Of a stretch of DNA of 64,000 bases, positions 22,874-31,438 are shown piece by piece. How positions within the stretch are numbered: position 1 is the stretch's first letter; every line of letters starts with the position of its first letter. The DNA comes from a bacterium. GTDB lineage: Bacteria > SZUA-79 > Acidulodesulfobacterales > Acidulodesulfobacteraceae. The translations under genes were made by a program, and so were the position numbers. The notes below the pieces were generated by a model. That model ran no database searches and was not told where the DNA came from. It worked only from the letters and a program-made list of their open reading frames with translations. The DNA is taken from positions 558,001 to 622,000 of the forward strand of contig JAJYYR010000001.1 of the NCBI GenBank assembly GCA_021800805.1. Direction: 5' to 3'.

Positions 22874-24355
22874 ATGGAAAAGGCAGTCATAGCTTTAGAT
22901 TTGGGGACTACGGGCAACAGGGCAATCGCGTTTGATAAAAACGGCGCGATTATACATTCTTCTTATTACGAATTTCCGCAAATTCATCCAAAACCGGCAT
23001 GGGTGGAACAAAATCCATTCGATATTTTAAATTCGGCGGTTAAGGCTTTGAAAGAAACGGTCGAAAAATGCTCTTCATACGAAATAGTTTCTTTAGGAAT
23101 TACAAATCAGAGGGAAACGACGATATTGTGGAATAAAAAAACCGGAAAACCGGTATATAACGCAATAGTATGGCAGTGCAGAAGAACTGCGGAAATCTGC
23201 GAAAATTTATTCGTTTATAGGAAACTAATTAAAGAAAAGACCGGCTTGTTTTTAGACCCTTATTTTTCGGCGACGAAGATTAAGTGGATTATAGATAACG
23301 TTTTCGGCGTGAAAACTCTGGCGGAAAAAGGAGAATTAGCTTTCGGAACGGTTGACTGTTGGATTTTATGGAATATTACCGGCGGAAGGATTCATGCGAC
23401 GGACGATTCTAATGCTTCCAGAACCCTTTTATATAATATAAATACCTTAGAATACGACGAAGAACTGCTTAAAATTTTCGGCGTCCATGAATCCATATTG
23501 CCGAAAGTTTACGACAGTAACAATTATTTCGGCAATACCGAAAAATCTATAAGCGGAAAATCAATACCTATAATCGGAATTCTCGGCGACCAGCAGGCTT
23601 CGCTTTTTGCGCATACCGGTTTTGAAAAGGGCATAATAAAAAATACATACGGAACGGGGCTTTTCGTAATGACTGGAACGAAGACGAGCATTTTCGCTTC
23701 CGATAAATTAGTTTCCACCGTCGCGTGGAAACTAAGCGGAGAAGCTTGCTACGCGCTTGAAGGCAGTATTTTTACCGGAGGCGAAATTATTCGTTTTATC
23801 AAAGACAATCTCGGTATTTTAAATTCTGCGGGCGAATCGGAAGGTGCGGCAAAAAGCATAGGTTCCAACGGCGGAGTGTATTTTGTTCCGGCTTTATCCG
23901 GTCTCGGTGCCCCATACTGGGATCCCGATGCAAGAGGGCTTATTATCGGATTAACGGGAGCGTCGACCAAAAACCATATAATAAGGGCGGCGCTGGAATC
24001 TTTGGCTTATCAGACAAAAGACGTTATTACGGAGTTTGAAAACACGATGAAAGGGGCTTTCGATTTTTCCGGTTATAAACTGAGGGTTGACGGGAAAGCC
24101 AGCGAAAACGACTTTTTAATGCGGTTCCAATCCGATATTTTAAATATGACGGTCGAGAAAGCCGGTTTTACGGAGATGACGGCTTTCGGAATAGCGGGGC
24201 TTAGCGCGGTTACTACCGGATTTTGGACTGTCCCCGAATTTCACGGCATTAAAAAAATAGAAAAGATTTATAATCCTTCAATGGACGCTCGAACCGGAAG
24301 CGAAAACTATGCTAAATGGCGGAAAGCGGTGTCTAAATCTTTGAAATGGGCATAA
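22874..24355 (+). CDS. glpK: Glycerol kinase
   Basis: A 493-residue FGGY-family kinase that phosphorylates glycerol to glycerol 3-phosphate. N-terminal ALDLGTTGNRAIAFD and the glycerol-binding segments (ITNQRETTILW, WQCRRTA, TDDSNASRT) are present. The later GTGLFVMTGT and GLSAVTTGFW segments belong to the phosphate and adenosine sites. It starts six bases after rsmA, and no glpF or glpD is adjacent, so it may supply glycerol phosphate for lipids. It differs from the xylulokinase branch by the WQCRR and NASRT motifs. Confidence 0.93.
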   Translation: MEKAVIALDLGTTGNRAIAFDKNGAIIHSSYYEFPQIHPKPAWVEQNPFDILNSAVKALKETVEKCSSYEIVSLGITNQRETTILWNKKTGKPVYNAIVWQCRRTAEICENLFVYRKLIKEKTGLFLDPYFSATKIKWIIDNVFGVKTLAEKGELAFGTVDCWILWNITGGRIHATDDSNASRTLLYNINTLEYDEELLKIFGVHESILPKVYDSNNYFGNTEKSISGKSIPIIGILGDQQASLFAHTGFEKGIIKNTYGTGLFVMTGTKTSIFASDKLVSTVAWKLSGEACYALEGSIFTGGEIIRFIKDNLGILNSAGESEGAAKSIGSNGGVYFVPALSGLGAPYWDPDARGLIIGLTGASTKNHIIRAALESLAYQTKDVITEFENTMKGAFDFSGYKLRVDGKASENDFLMRFQSDILNMTVEKAGFTEMTAFGIAGLSAVTTGFWTVPEFHGIKKIEKIYNPSMDARTGSENYAKWRKAVSKSLKWA

Positions 24356-24382
24356 TCCGCCATAGAATTACTGTTTTTAATG

Positions 24383-24391
24383 TGGTATAAT
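24383..24391 (+). promoter_or_regulatory. Extended -10 promoter of the TPR protein gene
   Basis: TGG-TATAAT (24383-24391) is an extended -10 element without a recognisable -35. Initiation near 24398 would place the palindrome at 24407-24430 in the 5' leader of the TPR gene. Confidence 0.5.
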
Positions 24392-24406
24392 TAAGACAAA
24401 TATAGG

Positions 24407-24430
24407 GGGGACAGACTTAAGTCTGTCCCC
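24407..24430. repeat. GGGGACAGA perfect palindrome, REP-like copy 3
   Basis: GGGGACAGACTT (24407-24418) followed by its exact complement (24419-24430) makes a 24-base perfect palindrome, preceded by two more G. It shares the GGGGACAGA core with the copies at 12563 and 13833. No T tract follows on the plus strand (it reads GAAAAAAAAA), so it is a poor rightward terminator and would form a stable hairpin in the TPR-gene leader. Confidence 0.7.
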
Positions 24431-24460
24431 GAAAAAAAAATCAAAAAGGAGAGCAAAAAA

Positions 24461-24832
24461 ATGAAAAAAAGCATTGTTTTATGGTTGATTTTAATATTGT
24501 CTCTGGTTGTATTTTCAAGGAATTCCTTTGCGGCTACAACTTCTGCCGAAACAAATGCCCCGGTCAACGTTCACAGCGCTAAATTTCAGTATAATAAGGC
24601 GCTTATGGCTATGAAAGGAGGCTATTACTATTCTGCCGTTCAGCATTTTCAAAAAGCCATACTCGTTAAACCTCATTTTGCTCTTGCATGGGCGCACATG
24701 GGCGTGGCTCTACACAGGCTCGGTTTTCCGTCCTTAGGGATAGTCAGTCTGCAGAAAGCATTAGAATATAACCCGAATATAAAGTGGGCAAAAATTAAAT
24801 TAAAAAAATATCTTGCCAGTCCTAGAAGGTAA
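24461..24832 (+). CDS. Small secreted TPR protein
   Basis: A 123-residue protein with a Sec signal peptide (MKKSIVLWLILILSLVVFSR, cleavage near SFAA at about 25) and then about two TPR units (YNKALMAMKGGYYYSAVQHF, then AWAHMGVALHRLGFPSLGIV). It is probably a periplasmic protein-interaction module with no enzymatic motif. AAAGGAGAG precedes the ATG at proper spacing. It has its own promoter and a palindromic leader. The nucleotidyltransferase gene starts nine bases downstream; a functional link is not apparent. Confidence 0.8.
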   Translation: MKKSIVLWLILILSLVVFSRNSFAATTSAETNAPVNVHSAKFQYNKALMAMKGGYYYSAVQHFQKAILVKPHFALAWAHMGVALHRLGFPSLGIVSLQKALEYNPNIKWAKIKLKKYLASPRR

Positions 24833-24841
24833 ATTCGGCAA

Positions 24842-25672
24842 ATGAGTTTTAACGGTTTTGACGCATTTACCGAATCGTCCGTTTTTGAAAATATTATTCG
24901 CAAAGAGGCTTTAAACCTAAATATCGCTTTTGTCTGTTTTTACGGCTCGAGGAACTATAATCTAGAAACGGACAAAAGCGATTACGATTTTTTTATAGTC
25001 TATCATCCGGTATTCGAAAATTTTTACTTCCATCGGTTTGAAAGGTCGTCCGTTATAGAAAAAGATTACGATTATTTCATAACGCCCTTTCATGAATACT
25101 TCAGGCATGCGATGAACGGCAATATAAAATTTATCGAACCTCTTATGTGCAATACCGTGTTCGGTCTAAAAGGGTCTTTGCGCGGGCAGGTTTTCAAGTT
25201 AATTGAAAAAGTAAAAAATTTTATCCCCGCTAATTTTAAAAAAAATTTTGATGCGATGTCCGGAATTATAAAAAATAAAAAATTAAACGTCCAAAAAGGG
25301 CTTTATACATCAAACACATTAAAGTATAAAGAATCCCACGGTTATGATATTAAAGAGGCGATAAATTCCATCCGCATCGCTTTTTTACTTGAAAATTATT
25401 TAAATACGGGGGAATTTTCTTTTGAAGTTAAACAAAATCCAGTTTATAAAGAGTTTGAAAATCATTTGTCGGATATAAACAATAAAAAAATATCTAAAAA
25501 TTATTATTTAGAAATTATAAATAAAAAAATGGAAGATATTGCCGGTCTTTACGAAAAATTTAAAACAAAAGAAGAATCGCAACATGTAAATAATGCAAAC
25601 CGTTTGCGCTTTATCGAACAAGACATTGTTGAAATATGCAGGGATAAAGCCTGTTTTGTAAAAAATGATTAG
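24842..25672 (+). CDS. Nucleotidyltransferase-superfamily protein
   Basis: A 276-residue protein with the polymerase-beta-type nucleotidyltransferase core: G35-S36 in FYGSRNYNL followed by D47-x-D49 in KSDYDFFIV, the Gly-Ser and metal-binding Asp pair. A helical C-terminal region follows. It resembles stand-alone predicted nucleotidyltransferases (COG3541-type), which may modify RNA, protein or antibiotics; the substrate is unknown. It starts nine bases after the TPR gene with only a distant AGAAGG. A third catalytic Asp may be D72 in EKDYDYFI, but I am not certain. Confidence 0.75.
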   Translation: MSFNGFDAFTESSVFENIIRKEALNLNIAFVCFYGSRNYNLETDKSDYDFFIVYHPVFENFYFHRFERSSVIEKDYDYFITPFHEYFRHAMNGNIKFIEPLMCNTVFGLKGSLRGQVFKLIEKVKNFIPANFKKNFDAMSGIIKNKKLNVQKGLYTSNTLKYKESHGYDIKEAINSIRIAFLLENYLNTGEFSFEVKQNPVYKEFENHLSDINNKKISKNYYLEIINKKMEDIAGLYEKFKTKEESQHVNNANRLRFIEQDIVEICRDKACFVKND

Positions 25673-25698
25673 CTTCGCTGTTAAAACATATTAATATA

Positions 25699-25707
25699 TG
25701 ATATAAT
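25699..25707 (+). promoter_or_regulatory. Extended -10 promoter just before panD
   Basis: TGA-TATAAT (25699-25707) lies only 14 bases before the panD ATG, so the expected leader is about seven or eight bases with no Shine-Dalgarno. The message is probably leaderless or nearly so. Confidence 0.5.
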
Positions 25708-25721
25708 AAATCATTAAAATT

Positions 25722-26081
25722 ATGCAAAAAATTTTACTTAAATCTAAAATACACAGAGTAAAAATAACGGACGCAAACCTCGAATACGAAGGTTCTATTT
25801 CCATCGACGAAGAATTAATGGAGCAGGCGCATATCCTTCCATATGAAAAGGTTAACGTATGGGATATAAACAACGGCGCAAGATTTGAAACGTATGCTAT
25901 CCCTGCGATTAAACACTCCGGAGATATAATAGTCAACGGCGCGGCTTCGCGGTTAGTGCAGATTGGAGATATTATAATTATCGCTACGTTCGGGATTTAC
26001 GACGAAAAAGAACTTGGCGGATTTAAACCGACATTGGTTTACGTGGATGGGAAGAATCACGCTGCCGATATAGTTAAGTAA
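25722..26081 (+). CDS. panD: Aspartate 1-decarboxylase
   Basis: A 119-residue pyruvoyl enzyme that makes beta-alanine from aspartate for pantothenate. The self-cleavage site is G24-S25 in EYEGSISID, with Y22 before it. Downstream motifs NGARFETYAI and GAASRLVQIGD are standard, and length fits the family. The gene precedes an amidohydrolase and then panC, giving a pantothenate-linked operon interrupted by the amidohydrolase. The ATG is very close to an extended -10 box with no ribosome site. Confidence 0.96.
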   Translation: MQKILLKSKIHRVKITDANLEYEGSISIDEELMEQAHILPYEKVNVWDINNGARFETYAIPAIKHSGDIIVNGAASRLVQIGDIIIIATFGIYDEKELGGFKPTLVYVDGKNHAADIVK

Positions 26082-26100
26082 GTAAGTAAGTAAATAAATA
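26075..26100 (+). repeat. Tetranucleotide microsatellite (TAAG then TAAA)
   Basis: Four tandem TAAG units are followed by two TAAA units from 26075 to 26098, starting in the last codon of panD and ending just before the amidohydrolase ATG at 26105. Each unit brings a stop codon, so slippage would not disturb panD but would change spacing to the next gene. No ribosome site is visible between. Confidence 0.7.
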
Positions 26101-26104
26101 TTTA

Positions 26105-27400
26105 ATGAAAAAATATTCTGCCGATTACATATTGACTTCGGCGCGCTCCTCGGATTTTCTTCCCGCTTTTATAATAAACGGAAGACTGACGGCGGACGAA
26201 AGAACGGGCAATATTTTATCGGTAGAAAAAAGCGGCTCGGAAAAAAAGAAAGATTCAACGTTGCGCCGTTTCAAAACAGTAATAGCCCCCGGATTTATCA
26301 ATGCCCATACGCATACCGACCTTACCTTTAAACCGGAAAAAGAAACTCCGCGGATTTTTTCCGGATGGGTTCTGTCTCTCATAGAAAAACGGAAATCTTT
26401 AAATGACGGAGAAAGAATAAATTTAAGGCGCAAAGCATTTAAAGAGTTTATCGAAAGCGGAACGACCTCGATAGGCGATATTATAGAGCCTGCTTATTTT
26501 TACGATTTAACGGATATATTATCTAAGACGAATACCGTTCCGAGAGTTAAAGGATTTATGGAATTGAGAGGACTTGATCCTTTTTGCGCCGTTCAAAAGG
26601 TAGAAGAATTTAAAAATTTTTTTAATGATAACGCAGAAGCTTTTAGAAAAGCGGAAAAATACTTTTCTCCGGGAATATCGCCTCATTCGATATATTCGGT
26701 ATCCGAAAATTTATTTAAAGAAATATTAAAAGCAAACGATAAGTTAAAGCTTAAAACCGCAATCCATGCCGCGGAACAACCTGCCGAAAAGGCTTTTATA
26801 TCGGGAAATGGAGGAGATATAGCCGAAAACCTTCTGCCGGCGCTTAACCTTTCAAAATTTTCAGCGCCCCGCGTCCCGTTTTCATCCCCTATTTCTTATC
26901 TTAATTACTTAAAAATTTTGGATAAAAACACGTCTTTAATACATGCAAACGATATAAGCGGCGAAGACATAGATATAATAAAAGAAACCGGCGCGGATAT
27001 TATCCACTGTCCAAGAAGCAACGCTTTTTTTAATTTTAAAAAACTTTCTTTGAAAAAAATTCTCGAAAAAGGGATTTCAGTTTCTTTAGGAACCGACAGT
27101 CTTTTTTCAAATAAATCTTTAAGTATTTTAGACGAAATTAAATATGCAAAAAAAATCCATCCGGAAGTAAAAGCTAAAGATTTGTTTTATACGGCTACCG
27201 AAGGCGGCGCAAAGGCTCTTTCTTTCGCCGGAGTTACCGGAACTCTCGAACCCGGTTCATATGCGGATTTTACGATTTTTAAAATAGGCGGAAACAGGAT
27301 TTTAAATAAAGATAATATCTATGATGCCGTTATTTCTTTTAAGAAAGCAGATATTTTAAGCGTGGTAATCGGAGGAAATATCGTTTATGAAAATTATTAA
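26105..27400 (+). CDS. Amidohydrolase-family deaminase-like enzyme
   Basis: This 431-residue protein is a metal-dependent amidohydrolase of the chlorohydrolase/ATZ-TRZ type. Metal ligands are H68 and H70 in NAHTHTDL, H221 in AIHAAEQ (with E224), H280 in LIHAND and D331 in LGTDSL. Members of this subgroup deaminate purine-like or s-triazine substrates; one branch is aminodeoxyfutalosine deaminase of the futalosine menaquinone route. That is a candidate function but no other mqn gene is visible. It lies between panD and panC and overlaps panC by 14 bases, so it is cotranscribed with pantothenate genes. Confidence 0.85.
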   Translation: MKKYSADYILTSARSSDFLPAFIINGRLTADERTGNILSVEKSGSEKKKDSTLRRFKTVIAPGFINAHTHTDLTFKPEKETPRIFSGWVLSLIEKRKSLNDGERINLRRKAFKEFIESGTTSIGDIIEPAYFYDLTDILSKTNTVPRVKGFMELRGLDPFCAVQKVEEFKNFFNDNAEAFRKAEKYFSPGISPHSIYSVSENLFKEILKANDKLKLKTAIHAAEQPAEKAFISGNGGDIAENLLPALNLSKFSAPRVPFSSPISYLNYLKILDKNTSLIHANDISGEDIDIIKETGADIIHCPRSNAFFNFKKLSLKKILEKGISVSLGTDSLFSNKSLSILDEIKYAKKIHPEVKAKDLFYTATEGGAKALSFAGVTGTLEPGSYADFTIFKIGGNRILNKDNIYDAVISFKKADILSVVIGGNIVYENY

Positions 27401-28217
27401 AGACATAGAAGAGATGAAAGATTTTTCGCGGAATTTAAAGAAAGCGTCGAAGAAAGTTTCTTTTGTTCCGACTATGGGCAAACTCCATGCGGGGCATATT
27501 AAGCTTATCGAAGAAGCTAAAAAATACGGCGAAGCCGTCGTTTCCATATTCGTCAATCCGATGCAGTTTGCGCCTAACGAGGATTTTAACGGCTATCCCA
27601 GAGATTTTGAAAGCGACGTCAAAATATTATCGGATATAAGCGCATCCTGCCTTTTTTACCCGTCCGCAAATATCGTTAAAGATACCGAAACATTCTTAAT
27701 AGACCCAAAATATTCGGGGCAATTTGAAGGCATTTTCAGACCGGAACATTTCAGGGGCGTTCTCACTATAGTTATGAAGCTTTTCTGTATAGTAAATCCG
27801 AACTTTGCTTTTTTTGGGTTAAAAGACTATCAGCAGTATATTCTAATTAAAAAAATGGCTGGAGATTATTTTTTGGACGTTAAAATTATTCCGGTAGAAA
27901 CGGTCAGGGAAAAATCCGGACTTGCGATGAGTTCTAGAAATGTTTATCTTAATGAAACGGACAAAAAAACCGCCGCAGGTTTTTATAAAATATTAAAAAA
28001 TACGGTAGATTTATTCAAATCCGGGGAAAAATCCGCTGAAAATCTGAACTCTTTTGTTATAAAAGAATTAATAACCAGAGGGTTCGGAATAGATTATGCA
28101 GAGATTGCGGATAAGGATCTGAACGGCAGAAAACAAAGGGTTGAACAGGGGGATATTCTGCTGGCGGCAGTCAAACTTAAAAGAATAAGGCTTTTGGACA
28201 ATATTTTTTTTATATAA
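27387..28217 (+). CDS. panC: Pantothenate synthetase
   Basis: A 276-residue ligase joining pantoate and beta-alanine with ATP. N-terminal VPTMGKLHAGHIKLIEEA is the HIGH-type ATP motif. FVNPMQFAPNEDFNGYPR binds pantoate, FFGLKDYQQ is present, and MSSRNVYL matches the KMSKS-like loop. It overlaps the amidohydrolase by 14 bases and uses the GGAGGA at 27371-27376. PanB is not in the window. After it, a promoter-containing gap of 105 bases precedes the glycogen operon. Confidence 0.95.
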   Translation: MKIIKDIEEMKDFSRNLKKASKKVSFVPTMGKLHAGHIKLIEEAKKYGEAVVSIFVNPMQFAPNEDFNGYPRDFESDVKILSDISASCLFYPSANIVKDTETFLIDPKYSGQFEGIFRPEHFRGVLTIVMKLFCIVNPNFAFFGLKDYQQYILIKKMAGDYFLDVKIIPVETVREKSGLAMSSRNVYLNETDKKTAAGFYKILKNTVDLFKSGEKSAENLNSFVIKELITRGFGIDYAEIADKDLNGRKQRVEQGDILLAAVKLKRIRLLDNIFFI

Positions 28218-28236
28218 TTTTTTTTTATTTAATTAA

Positions 28237-28264
28237 TTGAAAAAGCAAATTTTTATGATATTAT
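28237..28264 (+). promoter_or_regulatory. Promoter of the glycogen/GH57 operon
   Basis: TTGAAA (28237-28242), 16 bases, then TATTAT (28259-28264) preceded by TGA as an extended -10. The transcript would start near 28271 and lead into the DUF4912 gene. No further strong promoter was found before 39,800. Confidence 0.5.
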
Positions 28265-28322
28265 TTATAATAGTTTTAATACCTTAATAATAACCTTCAA
28301 ATTTAACTGAAAGGTGACCGAA

Positions 28323-29657
28323 ATGAAAGACGATTTTCAGATTACCGTTATTTTTGACCCCGAATTAATATTAAAAACTAAATCTAAAGCCCATAAGATT
28401 ATTTATTCAAAAAATCCCGACGAAAAAAAGAAAAACAAACTTATCGAAAAATTAGAAAAAAAAGCGGCGGAAGACAGCTTAAAATTTAACCGGCGGCGGC
28501 TTTCCAGCTTATTTATCCCCGTATTTAGCGGTTGTATTTTGTTTTCCGGAGAAACGGACTTAACCCCGGGAGATACCGAAAATCTTATATGCTTTGGAGA
28601 TATGTTTTTTGAACGGATCGAAGAAAAATTCGGCGTAGAAATAGTGAATTACAGTTTAATCGACTTAAAAAGCAGGGCTAAAGCAAAGGATAACTACGAC
28701 TATAAGCCGAATTTTTTCGATTTCGAAATTTTTAATTATAATTTCGATACGCACAAGGCAGTAAAAAGCGAATTCGTAAAAATCCCAAACATTAAAAAAG
28801 TAAGCAAAATCGCCGAAGCCGTTTTAACCGAAAATAAGCCTGCCACCGGCGGAAAAACAGACAAAAAAACGGTAAAGCCTCCGGTAAAGCCAATATTAAA
28901 GCCTGTCGAAGAAAAACCTGTCTTAAAAACGGTAGAACAACCTAAAGAAAAATCCGAGGGCAAAAAAAGAGCGCCTGAGCAGGGATATGTCAAAAAGCCA
29001 AAATTAGAAACTAAAGTTCCCGAAACCGAGGTTTTAAGCGGAGAGGTTACGGAAATATGCGAAACGGAAAACACAGAGCAGGAAAAAAATATAGGAGAGC
29101 AGGTCGGTTTAATTTCTTTAAACTGGAGTCTGCTCAGCCCTTCCGAAAACATTCCGGTGCTTGAATCCGGAGAACCGGTCGAGATAAGCGGGGAGAGTCT
29201 TGTAAGGATTTATTTTCAAAAGCCGACCGTCAGGCAGGTTGTTTGGAGATTCAGGAAAAAACCTGAGTCCGAAAGTTCAAAGCCTATACTGCGGGTTTAT
29301 AAAGATGCCGATATGCTGTGGTACGAGGTTCTCGACGCTCCTTTCGGCAGCAGGTATATTATTTTTCCCGAACCCTTAGAGTTATCTCAGACATGGGTAG
29401 AGATAGGATATTTAACGGAAAAAGGAAGTTTTGTTTTTATAGCGAGAAGTCCCGAATGGCCGCCTGCCTGCTTATTGCAAAAACTTCCAAAATTAAAGAT
29501 GGAAAGGAACGTAGCAAAAGGTACTGTTCTAATAGGCGCTACGGAAAGCATACCGGGCGGAAGCCGGCTTCCCGTAATGTTAAATATTACAAGTTCGGGA
29601 GCTGGATTTTCGGGTTCGGGGGAGGGTTTCACCGAATCCGGCGCAGGATTAAAATAA
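28323..29657 (+). CDS. DUF4912-domain protein
   Basis: From ATG 28323 the protein has 444 residues. A GTG at 28314 lies inside the Shine-Dalgarno AAAGGTG, so it cannot be the start. The N-terminal half is charged. A Lys/Pro/Glu-rich disordered linker covers about 180-250, and a DUF4912-like domain lies at about 290-400 (LRVYKDADMLWYEV, then TWVEIGYLTEKGSFVFIARS). A Gly/Ser-rich tail ends the protein. DUF4912 genes repeatedly sit beside GH57 branching-enzyme genes, as here. The domain may bind glucan, but no function is established. It is the first gene of the operon. Confidence 0.75.
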   Translation: MKDDFQITVIFDPELILKTKSKAHKIIYSKNPDEKKKNKLIEKLEKKAAEDSLKFNRRRLSSLFIPVFSGCILFSGETDLTPGDTENLICFGDMFFERIEEKFGVEIVNYSLIDLKSRAKAKDNYDYKPNFFDFEIFNYNFDTHKAVKSEFVKIPNIKKVSKIAEAVLTENKPATGGKTDKKTVKPPVKPILKPVEEKPVLKTVEQPKEKSEGKKRAPEQGYVKKPKLETKVPETEVLSGEVTEICETENTEQEKNIGEQVGLISLNWSLLSPSENIPVLESGEPVEISGESLVRIYFQKPTVRQVVWRFRKKPESESSKPILRVYKDADMLWYEVLDAPFGSRYIIFPEPLELSQTWVEIGYLTEKGSFVFIARSPEWPPACLLQKLPKLKMERNVAKGTVLIGATESIPGGSRLPVMLNITSSGAGFSGSGEGFTESGAGLK

Positions 29658-29715
29658 CGCGAATATAATTTAATGCAGGATTAAAGCATAAGTTTATATT
29701 AAAAGGAGTATCGTT

Positions 29716-31413
29716 ATGTCCGATAGAAACAACTCTACAAGCAAATGGCTGCCCGTTTTACATTTTCATCTTCCGTTCGTAAGACATCCCGAAAGTTCTA
29801 AATATTTGGAAGAGGAATGGTATTTTGAAGCTGTTACCGAAACATATCTTCCGCTTCTCGAAGCTTTCGATAACCTTGAAAACGATAATATTGATTTTAA
29901 ACTGACCATGTCTTTAACGCCGACCCTTTTAAGTATGATGAACGACGATTTGCTGTCGGAACGCCTTAAAGATTATATAAGGGCAAGGGTTAAAGTACTT
30001 GATGAAGAGGCTTTCAGGACGGAAGGCGACCCCGAATTTCATCCGGTTACTTTATTTTACAGGCAGAGGTATAAAAACTGGTATGAAAAAATTAAAACGG
30101 GCGGCGGGAAATATCTTATAGGCAAATTTTTAGAACATTTTAATAAAGGGCGGTTAGACATTATAACGTCGGCTGCTACCCATGCGTTTTTAATTTCTAT
30201 GGTCGGCGAGCCCGAGGCGATAGCGGCGCAAATAGAAGTCGGAATAGAAACCCATAAAGATATTCTCGGCGTTACGCCCAAGGGTATCTGGCTTCCGGAA
30301 TGCGGTTATACCGAAGGATTAGATGCAATCTTAAGTAAATATGGAATTTATTATACTTTTTTAGACCGGCACGGCATCGATACGGCTAATCCTAATCCTG
30401 TTAACGGTTGTTTTTCTCCAATAGTAACGCCTTTTAACGTCGTAATGTTCGGCAGGGACCCGGAAAGTTCGAGGCAGGTCTGGTCGTCTAAGGAAGGATA
30501 CCCCGGAACGCCGGTTTACAGGGAATTTTACAGAGACGTAGGATTCGATTTGGATTTGCCCCATCTTACCCCGTTAAGGCACGGAAGCCTTAAGACGTTT
30601 ACGGGACTTAAATATTATGCCATTACCGGACAGGGTAATTATAAAGACGCCTATAGGGCATCTGCGGCTAAAAGACAGGCCTATGAACACGGAGCGCAGT
30701 TTGTCTATCACAGAGAGCTCCAGACGGAATATTTAAAAGAGTTTATGGACGAACCGGTCGTAGTGTCTATGTACGATGCGGAACTGTTCGGACACTGGTG
30801 GTTTGAAGGTCCATGGTGGCTTGAAGCCGTTTTCAGAAGAATGAACGAAAATAATTTCGTGAAGCCGGCAAAAGCTATAGATATTTCGGATAAGACAATT
30901 TATAAGCTTAACAATTTATTAAAAAAATACGAAAACAAAGATTCGGTTTTTTCCGCCGATATCCTTGAAGAAATTAATAAAAATAACGCTAAAAACGGCG
31001 TATTTATCGCACAGCCGGCTACGTCGTCATGGGGCGGCGGCGGATATGCCGAGGTATGGCTTAACGGAAAAAACGATTTAATACAACCGTTTTTATCCGA
31101 CCTCTCGGTAAAGTTAATCGATATTTGCAAAAACGGATATAATCGTGTAAAATATCCCGAAGTTTTGAATCAAGGCGCAAGGGAGCTTATTTTGGCTCAA
31201 TCGAGCGACTGGCCGTTTATGCTTACGACTGGGCAGGCGGTAAGTTATGCGGAAAGAAGAGTTAAAGCTCATATGGTAAGGGCAAAGAGATGTATTTTAA
31301 TGGCTGTAGGCGAAGAAGTTTTCGACAAAGTCTGGTTTGAAGACATATCCAATAAAGATAATTTATTTCCACGCTTGAATGCAAAAGATTTGTACGGAAA
31401 AAACATATGCTAG
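29716..31413 (+). CDS. GH57 1,4-alpha-glucan branching enzyme
   Basis: This 565-residue protein is a family 57 glycoside hydrolase with the N-terminal LPVLHFHLPFVRHPE motif. The candidate nucleophile is E195 in IWLPECGYTE and the acid/base is D354 in SMYDAELFGHWW. A C-terminal helical domain follows (DUF1957 type). The length and motifs match the TK1436-like branching enzymes, which transfer alpha-1,4 chains to O6. AAGGAG precedes the ATG. It follows the DUF4912 gene and precedes two more GH57 genes, so it probably introduces branches into glycogen made by the GlgA encoded here. Confidence 0.9.
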   Translation: MSDRNNSTSKWLPVLHFHLPFVRHPESSKYLEEEWYFEAVTETYLPLLEAFDNLENDNIDFKLTMSLTPTLLSMMNDDLLSERLKDYIRARVKVLDEEAFRTEGDPEFHPVTLFYRQRYKNWYEKIKTGGGKYLIGKFLEHFNKGRLDIITSAATHAFLISMVGEPEAIAAQIEVGIETHKDILGVTPKGIWLPECGYTEGLDAILSKYGIYYTFLDRHGIDTANPNPVNGCFSPIVTPFNVVMFGRDPESSRQVWSSKEGYPGTPVYREFYRDVGFDLDLPHLTPLRHGSLKTFTGLKYYAITGQGNYKDAYRASAAKRQAYEHGAQFVYHRELQTEYLKEFMDEPVVVSMYDAELFGHWWFEGPWWLEAVFRRMNENNFVKPAKAIDISDKTIYKLNNLLKKYENKDSVFSADILEEINKNNAKNGVFIAQPATSSWGGGGYAEVWLNGKNDLIQPFLSDLSVKLIDICKNGYNRVKYPEVLNQGARELILAQSSDWPFMLTTGQAVSYAERRVKAHMVRAKRCILMAVGEEVFDKVWFEDISNKDNLFPRLNAKDLYGKNIC

Positions 31414-31438
31414 ATTTTACGAAAGGAATATAAATTAG

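Noticed and set aside
26075..26100. TAAG run as a coding repeat
   Set aside because: Every unit contributes a stop codon in one frame, and the run begins at the panD stop, so it is not translated.
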